A DNA stretch of 64,000 nt from Ctenosaura bakeri (GCA_948474755.1 CAOLHI010002147.1:1-64000), one strand, 5' to 3'; counted from the stretch's first letter, positions 1 to 10,185 are shown. Numbers and translations: made by a program. Notes: generated from the letters alone by a model not told the origin.

Positions 1-573
1 TGCTGTGTAACCCCGCATGATTGTTGTAAGGTTCGTGGGAAGAAGAAATGTTTTTGTGTTTGTCTGGTCTCTTTTCTACTGCTATGAGATGGTTGTGGAC
101 ACTTTGAAGGAGTTGGCAGCTTGAGTTGGTGATGGAAGAAGCTGGTAAAAACCAGGGGTGGGTGACAGTTTGATTTTTTTTTAAAAACTGTTTCTATTCT
201 TGGTATCAAATAAAAGACCCCTTTTTTGTACCAATGTGATAGCAGTTTTATTATTCCCTATAGTTACTTATATATTTATATTTTTAAATGATTTTACTTA
301 TTTGATTTATCATTTATTTTTATTTTTATTTTATTGTAGCATTGTTTTTATTATTGTTTTAATATTGTTCTATACTGTTTTTTAAAATTAAGAAAACTCT
401 CAAAGCAGTTTATCATAAGCAGATGTAATTAAAATAAAAAAACAGCAGTCTGTTCAAAACAATAGATTAATAACCAGAGTTAATCTGAACATTAACCAAC
501 CTGGGGAAAAAAACTTGGCTAACAAACAGATCTTTGGCTGATGCCCATAGCACTTGGCTTTACTCCTGACTGG
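1..573. other. AT-rich intronic sequence, no gene
   Basis: The first 570 bases include a strongly AT-rich stretch (about 165-450) with runs of TTTAT and TTTTAA. No exon, promoter or recognised repeat boundary is visible. It is taken as IGDCC3 intron 1 by position. Confidence 0.5.
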
Positions 574-774
574 GGCCATTTCCACACTAGACTGTTATGG
601 TGCTATTATTCTACTTTCAACATCCTGTGGAATTCTAAGGTTTGTAGTTTTCTGAGGCCAAAGAGCTCTCTGGCTGAGAATTCTAAAGTCCCCTCCCTAA
701 ACTACAAACTCCAGGATTCCACAGGATGTTGAAGTGGAATAATAGCACTGTAACAGTGTAGTGTGGAAATGGCC
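574..774. mobile_element. Palindromic MITE, family P1, copy 1
   Basis: The copy starts GGCCATTTCCACACTAG and ends with its inverse, with the two arms meeting near the centre. Arms carry the family hallmarks: TGTTAT-GTGCTATTATTC, CAACATCCTGTGGAATTC and the inverse. No coding capacity. A second copy begins 35 bases further on. Confidence 0.85.
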
Positions 775-808
775 TAGAATAGATCCATTGATCAACTGGA
801 TTAACTAT

Positions 809-1002
809 GGCCATTTCCACACTAGACTATTATGGTGCTATTATTCCACTTTCAGCATCCTATGGAATCCTGGAGTTAGCAGTTTAGGGAGGGACCTTTT
901 AGGATGGCTTTTGAGGCCCCTTCCTGAACTGCAAACCCCAGGATTCCATAGGATGCTGAAAGTGGAATAACAGTACCATAACATTCTAGTGCGGAAATGG
1001 TC
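809..1002. mobile_element. Palindromic MITE, family P1, copy 2
   Basis: Same family, with terminal inverted repeats GGCCATTTCCACACTAG and its inverse (last bases GGTC). It is flanked on both sides by TAT (806-808 and 1003-1005), which fits a 3-bp target-site duplication. Confidence 0.88.
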
Positions 1003-2352
1003 TATGTGCTGATTCAGAAGCCATTCAGTGGGGCTACTCTGCTTAAGATAGCGAGATACGTGCCTGAGAGCCCATCTGGTCTCAGCGGAGAAATCATTTC
1101 ACACAGTGGGTACTGCAACTGAGAAGATATGCACTGTGGAAGTAGTCGAAATTTGTTGTCATTTCTCCATCCTCCATTCCCTGGTATTCAACAGGAACCA
1201 GGATGAAAGTGCAGTACACTTTTCTACATTGATTGTGTCTGTTGGTATTTGTGTTTAGGTAGAGACCGACTTGCATCTGCAGCCCCCAAGGACTGAATCT
1301 CTCTTTTAAGTCACAGAAGGCAGGAGGGTGGGTACTTCTGCCTTTGTAGGTTGAGCAGGAAAGAGAAGGCATCTGGCATTTTGGGGCGTGGTTTGCTGGA
1401 TCGGCCCTTGCCACTCTGGCACCTTGATGGCATATTGATTTCCGTGGGGCCAGCCAGATACCCTGAAGTTTCCCTGCTAGAAAGCCATCAGTCTTATGGC
1501 ATTTGTCAGACCCCACTCCTACATGGACTTCCCCTGGGCTGGGCAGTTCACTTTAGCTATTATTGCTGAGAACTTTCTAAGAGCCTTGCTGGAGCTGACT
1601 AAGGGTGCATCTAAGCTACCAAGGTGTCCTGTGCTTGGATTGGCACTCCCATCATCCCTAGCCAGCAGGGTCAATAATGAGATGCAGATCAATGACATTT
1701 AGAAGACCACTTGTTCTGCAGTTCTGATCTAAGCCAGGGACGGAAATCCGTTGGCTTGCCCAGCTGCTTTGTGTTATGGTTCCCACTGTCTCTTACCACT
1801 GGGGTAGGTGAGGCTGATGGGAATTGTGGGCTACAAAACATCTGGAGGACCATAAATCCACCTCCATTCTGGACCAGCTAGATGCTTCATGTAAATTGTA
1901 AGGCTGTGGCAAGAAGGACCTGTCCTGTTTGTCAACACCTGTTATTTCAAGGTGTACTGCTCTTAAACATGGAGGGCCTATTTGCACTTGTTATGACTAA
2001 CAACAAAAGCCTTGCTGGTTCAGGTCATAGGGACATCTGTATAGGTATCCTCTGTTCCACAGGGCCCAACTGGAGGAGAAAACCAGAAGTGTGTTGCAGT
2101 ATGCCTTAAACCAATCTTTTCCTCTCCCCAGCAGCAGCTAATGTTCACAGATAGACTTTCTCCAAACATGATGCACCAGGAATTCATCTGCAAAACCTAG
2201 ATAAACTCAATGAACTCTGTGCTCAAGGAAAACTGCAAAGTGTTCTGAGCATGGGTGGATCTTGGAGCGGCTACTTTTTCAAAAATGACAGTCCCCAGGA
2301 TGATCCAGAAGTTTTTTTAAACAACAACAACAACAACACACTTCCAAGCTGT
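1003..2352. other. Intronic sequence without supported gene
   Basis: Several short open frames are present on both strands, but none shows a recognisable domain, splice-site context or codon bias. Around 1800-1860 there is a degraded piece of a common squamate repeat (the ACATCTGGAGGACC type). The rest is unclassified. Confidence 0.45.
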
Positions 2353-2523
2353 GGCTGTTGTCTTTGTTGTAGTTGTGTGCCTTCAAGTTGTTTCCAATGT
2401 GCAGTGACCCTCAGGTGAATCTATTACGGGGTTTTCTGGGGCTGAGAGTATATCACCCAATGGGTTTCCATGGTTTCCAGGGTCGTAGTCCAATACTCAA
2501 ACCACTACACTGCACTGGCTCTC
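2353..2523 (-). mobile_element. Sauria SINE (tRNA-derived)
   Basis: Read on the minus strand it begins with the tRNA-like head (CAGTG-AGTGGTTTGAGTATTGGAC and a B-box-like GACCCTGG remnant) and ends with the Bov-B-like 3' domain (ACTTGAAGGCACACAACTACAAC). Degenerate. A second copy follows in the same orientation. Confidence 0.8.
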
Positions 2524-2531
2524 AATATATT

Positions 2532-2712
2532 TACACTGTTGTTATGTGCCTTGGTTTCCCACATATGGTGACCCTAAAGTGAACCTATAGTGGAGTTTTC
2601 TGGGGCTGAGAGTATGTGACACACCCAAGGTCACCCAGTGGGTTTCCATAGCTGAACTGGGAATCAGACCTTGTCCCCAGGGTTGTCGTCCAGTGCTTAA
2701 ACCACTACATCA
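2532..2712 (-). mobile_element. Sauria SINE (tRNA-derived), second tandem copy
   Basis: Shows the same order as its neighbour: the 3' domain near 2540 and the tRNA-like head near 2690-2712. GTCACCCAGTGGGTTTCCATAGCT marks the central part. Two adjacent same-strand copies suggest repeated insertion at one site. Confidence 0.78.
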
Positions 2713-3044
2713 TTCTATGGTGCAGGGGTTACAAGAAAGTAATTGCCATTTTTCAGGCTTAAATCTTTCTTGGCTAGATTTTTTTCTGTAGCATCCAGGA
2801 AATACCTGTGCTATGCTACTGAACAGGAGTTTTCATCATGAAATGAAGCTTGCATCCTGGCTTTTACACCAGATCTCAGGTAATTTCTGAAGTTCTACTA
2901 GATTTATGACACACACCTGTTCCACGTGCTGATTCTATTCCGCGAAGACCACATTCCTGCTATCCTATTTCATCCAAGAGTGACTCACATGGGTGAAGGA
3001 ATAATGCAGGCGGGCGATATAAACCAATATTACATATACCCTTA

Positions 3045-3410
3045 GTTAGTGAAGGTTATATGAGGAAGAAGACAAAAATTAGGAGGAAATGTAGCGGTTT
3101 GCTTTTGCCTGAACCTGCTGGAACAAACAAGATTTCTGCCACCTCCTCTCCTGCCCCACTGCTGAGTTCATTGTGTGCAAAACTAATTTGAATTCTGTTT
3201 GCAACAATTCAAATAAGCTGAAGATGGGGTGGGCAGGGAAGAGGATGAGAGAAACTGGGACATTTTAAAACCAGCTGAAAAAAGGGGCCAGCAGAGGATT
3301 AATCGGGACTGTCCCTGCCAAATCAGGACAAGTGGAAGCTTATGCTGCTATGTATCTTGCCTGAATTTGCTCGCACAGGATTGGATTACCACTAGTCACT
3401 TTGTGAAGGG
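3045..3410 (+). repeat. Unclassified dispersed repeat U1, copy 1
   Basis: Shares with the copies near 9495, 24965, 32345 and 37440 the ordered blocks GTTTGCTTTTGCCTGA, GGGACATTTTAAAA, GCAGAGGATTAA and CTGTCCCTGCCAAAT. No open frame of note and no clear terminal inverted repeats. Confidence 0.7.
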
Positions 3411-3535
3411 AAAGTTTGGGCTTTGAATTTTAGCATTCAAGTAGAGGGATATATGCCCCCCTTCCCTATTTCAGGCTTTTATACTACAGTAATTAAAGAT
3501 CTCTTATGCAACATCCTTGTGGAGATCTGGTTCTA

Positions 3536-3737
3536 GGCCACTTCCACACTACACTGTTATAGTGCTATTATTCCACTTTCAATCTCCTTATGGAATCCTG
3601 GGGTTTGCAGTTTAGGGAGGAGCACTTAGAATTCTCAGCCAGAGAGAATTGGCCTCAGTAAACTATAAAACTCCAGAATTCCACAGGATGTTGAAAGTGG
3701 AATAATAGTACTATAACAGTGTAGTTCAGGAATGCCC
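3536..3737. mobile_element. Palindromic MITE, family P1, copy 3
   Basis: The arms GGCCACTTCCACACTACACTGTTATAG... and ...CTATAACAGTGTAG face each other. The right terminus has decayed (TTCAGGAATGCCC). Confidence 0.82.
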
Positions 3738-4434
3738 CCAGTTTCTAGCAAAAGCCTCTGTAGCTGTTTCCTTTCAGACCTCTAGTCCTTGAGGTTCCTA
3801 TTTGTCAGAGCTAAGTAGCATCTAAATGTCAAAAACTTACTTTTCCTCAGCCATAGTGAAATGACCACATATTTTGTAAAAGCAAGGTACCTATGAGTGT
3901 TTTGACTTTGGAGCAACCCAAAAAAGTTGGATGTCACTGGATGTTGCTTTGCAAGTTCTAAAAAGAATGATATTGGGGCTTAAATATGCATGAAATCCAC
4001 CTCAGCCCTTCTGGGGACTCACATCCCAGAGAACTTGTGACAGGGAACATCATGTCAATAGAGCAGCACTCTATACATGCTCAGGGCATCTTGTTTTCTG
4101 AACTGAGCCCTGACACTGAAAAATAGGCTGCCATAATAACTCAGCCTCACACTGCCTCTGTGCCGGTGTCTTCCAAATGGTGTGCCCCTCCACTCTCTCA
4201 ATCTTTCAGCAATTGGTCATATGGGCTGGGACTGATGGGAGCTGTTGTGCAAACCATCTGGAGATCAGCATGGAGGAGGTTTTCATCCTTGCAAGTCACC
4301 TTCAAAAATTGCACTTTCTGTCTTCTTATTTCCTCTGGAAATTTGGGAATTGACTTTCCTTGTTGGGTGCCTCCTCCAAATTTCAAATGAATCTCCTTCC
4401 ATATTTGCTTTGCGGGGGGGGGGGTGAGAAGGAG
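3738..4434. other. Intronic sequence without supported gene
   Basis: Positions 4150-4290 resemble a decayed palindromic squamate repeat (CAAATGGTGTGCCCCT / GCAAACCATCTGGAG). A G-run lies near 4412. No exon is supported; overlapping frames on both strands at 4198-4579 lack any domain. Confidence 0.45.
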
Positions 4435-4860
4435 ATTTTGCAGGTTGTTTGGTCTCTTCCCCTCCCCTGCAGAATCTGACCTCGCCAGGGCTTGCCTTGC
4501 TCTGGTGACTGTTTGAGCAAGTATTGGGAGGTGGGGGAGCCTGGTAAGTGCTATCTCCCCCACTTCCATCTTTATTCATGAATTCCTAATCCTACAGCCG
4601 TCTGAGGAAGATGAGGGGGAAGGGAAATCCAAGCCCCAGCTCTCTCAGCTGAGAATGCCCCCCTCCAACAACCCAAATGTCATTCACAAAGCCGATCGCT
4701 TGGTACACATCTCCTGTAATTCAATTTTGTCCTGGAAAGCTATTTGCTCTGCAACACACAGAGGCACACATCCCCCCACCCTTAAACAAAGTGGAGCTGG
4801 TGGGGGTGCTAGTTTGAGCCTGGGATGGAGGCAGCCCTGGATGCAGGGCTGAGGGGTGCT
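4435..4860. promoter_or_regulatory. Candidate regulatory island A in intron 1
   Basis: This is a repeat-free stretch of moderate GC with complex sequence. It contains ATTCACAAAGCCGATCG (SOX/TCF-type ACAAAG), ATTCAATTTTGTCC and TTTATTCATGAATTCC. It is flanked by repeats on both sides. Conservation cannot be tested here, so the call rests on complexity and motif content only. Confidence 0.35.
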
Positions 4861-4984
4861 CCAAAAGGTGATCATTTCCTATATATGTATATTGGAGGGA
4901 AGGGCAGATTTGGGTTACCAGATTGATAACTGGAGAAGACTACTTTAGCTTTAACGGTTTTCTGGAAGAGGATTTCCTCAACTA

Positions 4985-5685
4985 GAATCACAGCATCTTA
5001 GAGTTGGAAGGTTGTCCAGAGGAGGGTAACCAAAATGGTGGAAGGCCTGGAAACCATGAAGCCCTATAAGTTAGGGAGCTGGGTATGTTTAGCCTGAAGA
5101 AGAGAAAGTTAAGAGGTGACATAATAACTATGTTTAAATATTTGAACGGATGTCATATGGAAAATGGAGCAAGCCTGTCTTCTGCTGCTCCAGAGGCTAG
5201 GACGTGGAGCAATGGCTTTAAGTTACAGGAGAAAGGATTCCACCTAAACATTAGGAGGAACTTTCTGATGGTAAGAGCAGTTTGACAGTGGAACATGCTA
5301 CCTCAGTGGAGTGTAGTAAAGTCTCCTTTGAAGGTTTTTAAGGCTGGATGGCCATCTGTTGGGAGTGCTTTGCTGGTGTCTTCCTGCATGGCAGAAGGGC
5401 GTTGGACTTGATGGCCCTTATGGTCTCTCCCAGCTTCATGATTCTGTGAAAGTGTCGTCAAGTCCAACCCCCTGCCATGCAGAAATATCCAACCAAGGCA
5501 GTCCTGAACAATGCCTGTCCGATTTCTGTTTAACAACCTCCAAAGACGGAGAGTCCACAAACCTCTGAGGGAATCTATTCCACTATCAAACAGAGCAGAA
5601 AGAAGTTCTTCCTAATGTTTAGGTGGAATCTCTTGTCTTGTAATTTGAATCTATTGGTTTGTGTTCTAGCCTCTGGCACAGGAGA
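4985..5685 (-). mobile_element. Antisense CR1 LINE 3' fragment, split by a nested CR1
   Basis: The antisense 3' end (GAATCACAGCATCTTAGAGTTGGAAG, 4985-5010) is interrupted and resumes at about 5452 (CAAGTCCAACCCCCTGCCATGCAG), running to about 5685. The two pieces join into the usual CR1 end once 5011-5450 is removed. Confidence 0.85.
5011..5450 (+). mobile_element. CR1 LINE 3' fragment nested in an antisense CR1
   Basis: Sense CR1 encodes the degenerate end of ORF2 (GMFSLKKRKLRGD, FKYLNGCHMENGASLFS-like, FHLNIRRNFLMVRAV) and ends in the CR1-type TTCATGATTCTGTGAA tail. It is 5'-truncated, as is usual for this family. Confidence 0.88.
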
Positions 5686-5689
5686 TGTT

Positions 5690-6110
5690 GCTTGTTACCT
5701 GGTTATGTGACAAGCGAGACCTGCTGAAATTTCCACTTCTACACAACCATTAAATGTATGGGAACCCTTTCTGCTTTCCAGTCAGGCAACCCTATTTCAT
5801 GGGTAAGGATTCCCTTTTCTTCTGAAGCCACACAGCGGAGATCATCCTTCTCCAAACGGTGCCAAACCTCTGCGTCACTCTGCTATCTTAATATCCCAGA
5901 ATGCTCCAGAGAGTCAGGCTATCAAGAGCATTCTGGGAAATCAGTACTGCTCCTAGATAGGGTTGCCAAAGAGAAACTCCTGTAACTTTAATAGTTGTGC
6001 AGAACAGGGACTTTCAGCAGGTGTAGTAACCAGGTCACAAGCAACATCTGCTGAAATTCCTTCTTCTGCACAACACTTTCCAGTTTTTAATCCAGCAACC
6101 AAGTTTCTCA
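5690..6110. mobile_element. Palindromic element family P2, copies 1 and 2
   Basis: A 3' arm at 5690-5795 (GAAATTTCCACTTCTACACAACC...CAGGCAACCCT) and a second copy at 5959-6110 (TAGGGTTGCC...AGCAACC). Hallmarks are GCTCCTGTA-CTTTAATGGTTG on one arm and TGCTGAAATTCCTTCTTCT on the other. Between them a separate small palindrome carries CCCAGAATGCTC and GAGCATTCTGGG. Confidence 0.7.
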
Positions 6111-6299
6111 ACCTTGTTTCAAACCTCATGTAGAGTGTGGGAAAGTTTAGAAGGGAAATCGGCACCCTCTGTTTTCTTTTCAGGTGGCACAGAATGTATC
6201 AAGTGACAAAAATAGTAGCCTTTCAGAACAGTTGCCTCAGTTTCTTTTAATAAAAAGGACAGCAGATGTTATCCAACAGTTTTTAACATTGCTTTACAA

Positions 6300-6770
6300 C
6301 AAGGGGGATTTTCAGTCAATCAATCAATCAATCACTTTATTTATAGCCCACCTTTCCCCCCAAGAATGGGACTCAAGGTGACTTACAGAAGAAATGCAAA
6401 TAATACCACGCATAGCTAAAGACATACAAAAAGTTGAGATTAAAATCACATTAAACTGTTTAGAGAATTAGAACCCCATAAAACATTCATTGGAAAGTAT
6501 GCACCAAAAACAGTACATCACCACAACAGAAAAGCCATAATATTAGTTCCCAAATGCCTGTTGGCATAGAAAGACCTTTGTCTGGTGACGAAAGAACTGC
6601 AAGGAGGGAGGGAGGCAAGTTTCCCTAGGAAGGGAGTTCCACAGTCTAGGAGGAGCCACTGAGAAGGCCCTGTCCTGCATTTCCACCAAATGTGCAGGTG
6701 AAGATGGTAGAAGAGCCTTCCTTGAAGATCTTAATTGTTTAGGAAAGCTCATATGGGAAAATATGGTTCT
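6300..6770 (-). mobile_element. L2-like LINE fragment, antisense
   Basis: The minus strand encodes DRAFSVAPPRLWNSLPRE followed by PSLQFFRHQTKVFLC, a pattern typical of the end of L2-clade reverse-transcriptase ORFs, and then AT-rich 3' sequence. Frame and ends are degraded. A TCAA repeat tract sits at 6316-6332. Confidence 0.75.
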
Positions 6771-6779
6771 CCAGATAGC

Positions 6780-6905
6780 CCAGTATTTTGCAAACTCTGG
6801 TTTTCTAGGTGTTTTGGATTTCAGCTCCCAGAATCCCTGATGATTGGCCAAGGCTTCTGGGGCTTCTGGGAGTTGAAGTGCAAAACACCAGGAGGACTAG
6901 GGTGT
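6780..6905. mobile_element. Small palindromic squamate repeat
   Basis: TCTAGGTGTTTTGGATTTCAGCTCCCAGAATCC on the left is mirrored by GGGAGTTGAAGTGCAAAACACCAGGAGGA on the right, leaving a short loop. No coding capacity. Confidence 0.75.
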
Positions 6906-7166
6906 GAGATAACCTTTTCCAAATGGGTTGGACCACCAAGTGAGGCTCAAACCTTCCTCTAGCCTCAAAGTGTGGTGTGTGTGTGTGTATTTGGGCCAAG
7001 TCAACATTCTCTTGACCTGATCTACCTCACCAGGTTCTTGAGAACCCAAAAGGAAAGGGAATCAGAGAACAAATAAATGAGTTTTCTAGTGGGATGTTTA
7101 AGACAGATTTATTTATTTTAGCATGAAATTTCAGAGATTATGCTCCTGTTTGTCAAATGCATCAGT

Positions 7167-7350
7167 TGGAATTGCCAGCTTGAAGAAATGGAGAGGGCTC
7201 CTATATTTCTAATGGTTGGGTAACAGAAGGGATTTCAACAAATGTTGCTTGTTACCTGGGTGCATGACAAGCCACACGTGCTGAAATCCCCCCTCTACAC
7301 AACCCTTAAAGGTACAGGAACCCTCTTCAGTATTCAACTTGGCAACCCTA
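7167..7350. mobile_element. Palindromic element family P2, copy 3
   Basis: The arms carry GGAGAGGGCTCCTATA and GGTACAGGAACCCTCTTCAG, with TTGTTACCTGGGTGCATGACAAG forming the centre. Ends resemble GTTGCC/GGCAAC. Confidence 0.78.
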
Positions 7351-7499
7351 ACCTATATATCTGAGAAAGTGGAACATAATCTACAAAAGCTCATGCTAAT
7401 ATTAATTGGTTAGTTTTAAATGTGTAACTACTTCTCCCACTCCTTCTTTTCATGCTGACACAGACTAGCAGAGATGCTCTGAGTTCCTTGGGACAGTAA

Positions 7500-7527
7500 T
7501 GTTGTTGTTGTTGTTGCTGCTGCTGCA
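7500..7527. repeat. GTT/GCT trinucleotide microsatellite
   Basis: An uninterrupted GTT run changes into GCT repeats. On the minus strand this reads as a short run of glutamine codons, but in no supported gene. Confidence 0.9.
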
Positions 7528-7654
7528 CTGGTGAGCATTTTGGACCGTCAGTGATTTGGATAGTCCCTACTGTACCTACTATCCCCACTACTACTAGGAG
7601 CAGTCGTGTTGCAATAGGTATTGTTGTGCTGTTGCTGCTGTTATGACTGCCACT

Positions 7655-7842
7655 AGCAAGGCTGCCAAATTGAAAACTGGCGAGGGCTCCTGTACCTTTG
7701 ATGTGGAGAAGAGGGAATTTCGGCAGGTGTGGCTTGTCATAACAATAACCAGGTATGAGTGACTGAAATTCCGTCTTCTCCTTTTAGTTGCAACCATTAA
7801 AGGCATGGGAGGTCTCTCCAGGTTTCACTCAGGCAAACCTAA
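7655..7842. mobile_element. Palindromic element family P2, copy 4
   Basis: GGCTGCCAAATTGAAAACTGGCGAGGGCTCCTGTACC on the left is mirrored by GGCATGGGAGGTCTCTCCAGGTTT...GGCAAACC on the right. Confidence 0.78.
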
Positions 7843-7848
7843 TTACAG

Positions 7849-8135
7849 GTATTGTTGTCGTTTGCCTTCAAGTTGTTTCTGACTTATGGTGACTCTGTCA
7901 CGGGGGTTTCTGAGGCTGAGAGTATGTAATGTGCCCAAGGTCACCCAGTGGGATTCCATGGCTTAGCCAGAGACTGAACCCCTGTCTCCAGGGCTTTAGT
8001 CCAATGTTCAAACCACTCTTATGTCCACATTAGACTGTTATAGTGCTATTATTCCACTTTCAACATCCTATGGAATCCTGGGGTTTGCAGTTTAGGGAGG
8101 GGCCGGCCCACTACGCCACACTGGCTCTCTTATCT
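7849..8135 (-). mobile_element. Sauria SINE interrupted by a half-MITE
   Basis: The 3' domain is at 7849 (ATTGTTGTCGTTTGCCTTCAAGTTG), the core at 7930-7990, and the tRNA-like head ends in CACTACGCCACACTGGCTCTC. A solo arm of a P1 palindrome (about 8018-8108) splits the head within CAAACCACTAC. Confidence 0.83.
8018..8108. mobile_element. Solo arm of P1 palindromic MITE
   Basis: Only one arm is present: from TTATGTCCACATTAGACTG to the central GGAGGGGCCGGCC, exactly where full copies turn back on themselves. CCACT occurs at both junctions. Confidence 0.8.
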
Positions 8136-8162
8136 GCCACTAAATTGTGCCTTTGGCCTAAC

Positions 8163-8286
8163 AGGGTCACCAACATGAAAACCCCAGAAGGGCTCCTATA
8201 ACTTGTCCTTTAAAGGAGGAGAGGGAATTTCAGCAGGCGTTACTCCCTCTTCCAGGAGCCCTCTCCAGTTTTCTCCCAGGGAAAGC
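8163..8286. mobile_element. Palindromic element family P2, copy 5 (short)
   Basis: AGGGTCACCAACATGAAAACC...AGGGCTCCTATAACTT faces CAGGAGCCCTCTCCAGTTTTCTCCCAG. The centre is deleted relative to other copies. Confidence 0.68.
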
Positions 8287-8900
8287 CTAGCCCGTAATCT
8301 CATTTTTAAACATTTGGTGAGGGTCCCCACCCCGCGTGCGGTGCCCAGAGCAACAAGGGAACAAGAGACAATAGGTTGCTTGTGGGCTTCCAGAGAGAAC
8401 GGGGCTTGGCCGCATCCCTTCCCCTTTTGGGCTCAAAACCCAGGCCGGCTCACACTTTTGGGGTGCAGGCGAAGCAATGGGGTGGGTGGGAAGGAGCTCT
8501 CTGTGGGCCTCTCTCTCTTGGCCATTGTTATCCTCCCAGACTTGCTTCCCCTCCCATTTTCCCTCACCTCGGCCATAAAAAGGGGCCAGTGGCTCAGTGC
8601 CCCATTGTGAGGGGATAATAGGGCCAGCGGCTTGTGAAAGTGACACCGTGAATGGGCCTGGGAGGAGGGCAGGGAAGGGGTAGGCCCCGTCTCCCCGGGT
8701 AACCGCAGGGGCTCTAAGTGCAGCTAATAGGATAAGAGGGATTGGAAGGGTGATGGGGGGGGGAATGGAGGAAAGCCGTGGTCCAGGGCTCTGTTGTCTC
8801 CTAGACCTCAAATGCATCCCCTTCTCATTAACTTGGGATGGAGCATCCCCCGTTTTTCTACCCCATACTCTAGTTCAGGGTGTGTGCTGTGTGCATGGGA
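8287..8900. promoter_or_regulatory. Candidate regulatory island B in intron 1
   Basis: A GC-rich, repeat-free block. SOX-type cores occur as ACAAT at 8368-8372 and ATTGT at 8524-8528 and 8604-8608, and GATAATAGG occurs near 8615. Open frames on both strands (for example 8287-8817 minus) probably reflect GC content rather than coding. No splice or start context was found. Confidence 0.42.
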
Positions 8901-9051
8901 GCCAACCAAAAAATGCTCTGGCCAAGAAAGAGGAAGGGGCCAGGAATTGGAGGGGGGAAGTTTGAGGGGTCTTTCCCCCAATCAGTGGGAAGTGGGGGAG
9001 AGTCTCCTGTGAACTAGGAAGTTTGTTCTGGAATGTGGAGTGTGGGGAAGC

Positions 9052-9190
9052 GAGGTTGCCAGAGTCCAAATTGGAGCGGGCTCCTATAGATTTAATGGTT
9101 GCACAGGGATAGGGAAGTGTCGCTTGTTACCTGTTTGTGTGACAGGCAACACCAGCTGAAATTCCCTTGTCTATCCCATTAAAGGCAAAT
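9052..9190. mobile_element. Palindromic element family P2, copy 6
   Basis: GAGGTTGCCAGAGTCC...GCGGGCTCCTATAGATTTAATGG faces CTGAAATTCCCTTGTCTATCCCATTAAAGG. The right terminus is shortened. Confidence 0.75.
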
Positions 9191-9201
9191 GAGCTGCCTT
9201 T

Positions 9202-9403
9202 GGCCATTTCTGCACTATCCTGCTATAGTGCTATTATTCCACTTTCAACATCCTGTGGAATTCTGAGGTTTGTAGTTTCCTGAGGCCCAAGAGGTCTCTG
9301 GCTGAGAATTTTAAAGGCCCCGTGCTAAACTGCAAATCCCAGAATTCCATAGGATGTTGAAAGTGGAATCATAGCACCATAACGGTGTAGCGTGGAAATG
9401 ACC
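9202..9403. mobile_element. Palindromic MITE, family P1, copy with TTT target duplication
   Basis: Begins GGCCATTTCTGCACTATCC and ends GCGTGGAAATGACC. TTT flanks both sides (9199-9201, 9404-9406). Confidence 0.88.
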
Positions 9404-9494
9404 TTTGTTTGTCAGTCTGGCAATTCTAAGGAGGAGACATTACTAACTTTTCAAAATTGTTGGGAACTATCTAGACAGACAATGGCACATTCTC

Positions 9495-9840
9495 CAATTG
9501 CCCTGGTTTAGTAGGGACAGTCCTGATTAATCCTCTGTCTTCCCACATTTTAGCTGTTTTTAGAATGTCCCAGCTTTTCTCTCCTCCCCCTTTCCCCCTC
9601 GGTCCTCAGCTTACTCCAGTTGCTACAAACGGAGTGCAAAAGTAGTTTTTCACTTAACTCATCAGAAGGGAGGGGAAAGGAGCAAATGGAATCCTGTCCT
9701 CCCCAGTAGCTTCAGGCCAAAGCAAACTGCTTGTCTGTTTTTCCTAATGAAAACCTTTTGCCATCTGGACCACACTCTGATGTTGCTTAGCCACAGGCAT
9801 CCCAGTTTTCAACGGTGAAATGTCGGAGGGTGTGCAATGG
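9495..9840 (-). repeat. Unclassified dispersed repeat U1, copy 2
   Basis: The minus-strand order matches copy 1. Landmarks on the plus strand are GGACAGTCCTGATTAATCC, TTTTAGAATGTCCCAGC and CTTTTGCCATCTGGACCACACTCTGATGTTGCTT, the last also in the 24965 copy. Confidence 0.72.
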
Positions 9841-10003
9841 AGGAGTCCAGAATCTCAGGTCCATGATGTGAGTTGTCTTGTGGGTATGAAAAAAAGTGGG
9901 GCTGATTGAGAGGGTTGCTGGGATGCCTGTAGCCAGAAGGGGAACAATGGAGAAAACTTATCTCCCCTCATCCCTCCAAACACAACACTGCCCTAGATAT
10001 TTA

Positions 10004-10185
10004 GTGCCCTATCACACTATTATGCCACTTTAACTGCCATGGTAGCATTCTGTGTAATTTGGGGTTTGTAGCTTTCCGGCTGAGAACGTCCCTCCCTAAA
10101 CTGCAAATGTCAGAATTCCATATGACATTGCCACAGCAGTTAAAGTGGGATGATAGCACGATAACAGTGCAGTGTGACAGGGTCC
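10004..10185. mobile_element. Palindromic element family P3 with TTA target duplication
   Basis: Ends are GTGCCCTATCACACT and its near inverse AGTGTGACAGGGTCC. The interior holds ACTTTAACTGCCATGG and CAGTTAAAGTGG. TTA flanks both sides (10001-10003, 10186-10188), a duplication typical of PIF/Harbinger elements. Confidence 0.8.

Noticed and set aside
1094..1569. Overlapping frames on both strands as a possible gene
   Set aside because: No domain, no codon bias and no splice context; position is within intron 1.
8287..8817. 176-codon minus-strand frame
   Set aside because: Also a product of GC-rich composition in a candidate regulatory island; no domain recognised and a competing frame exists on the other strand.
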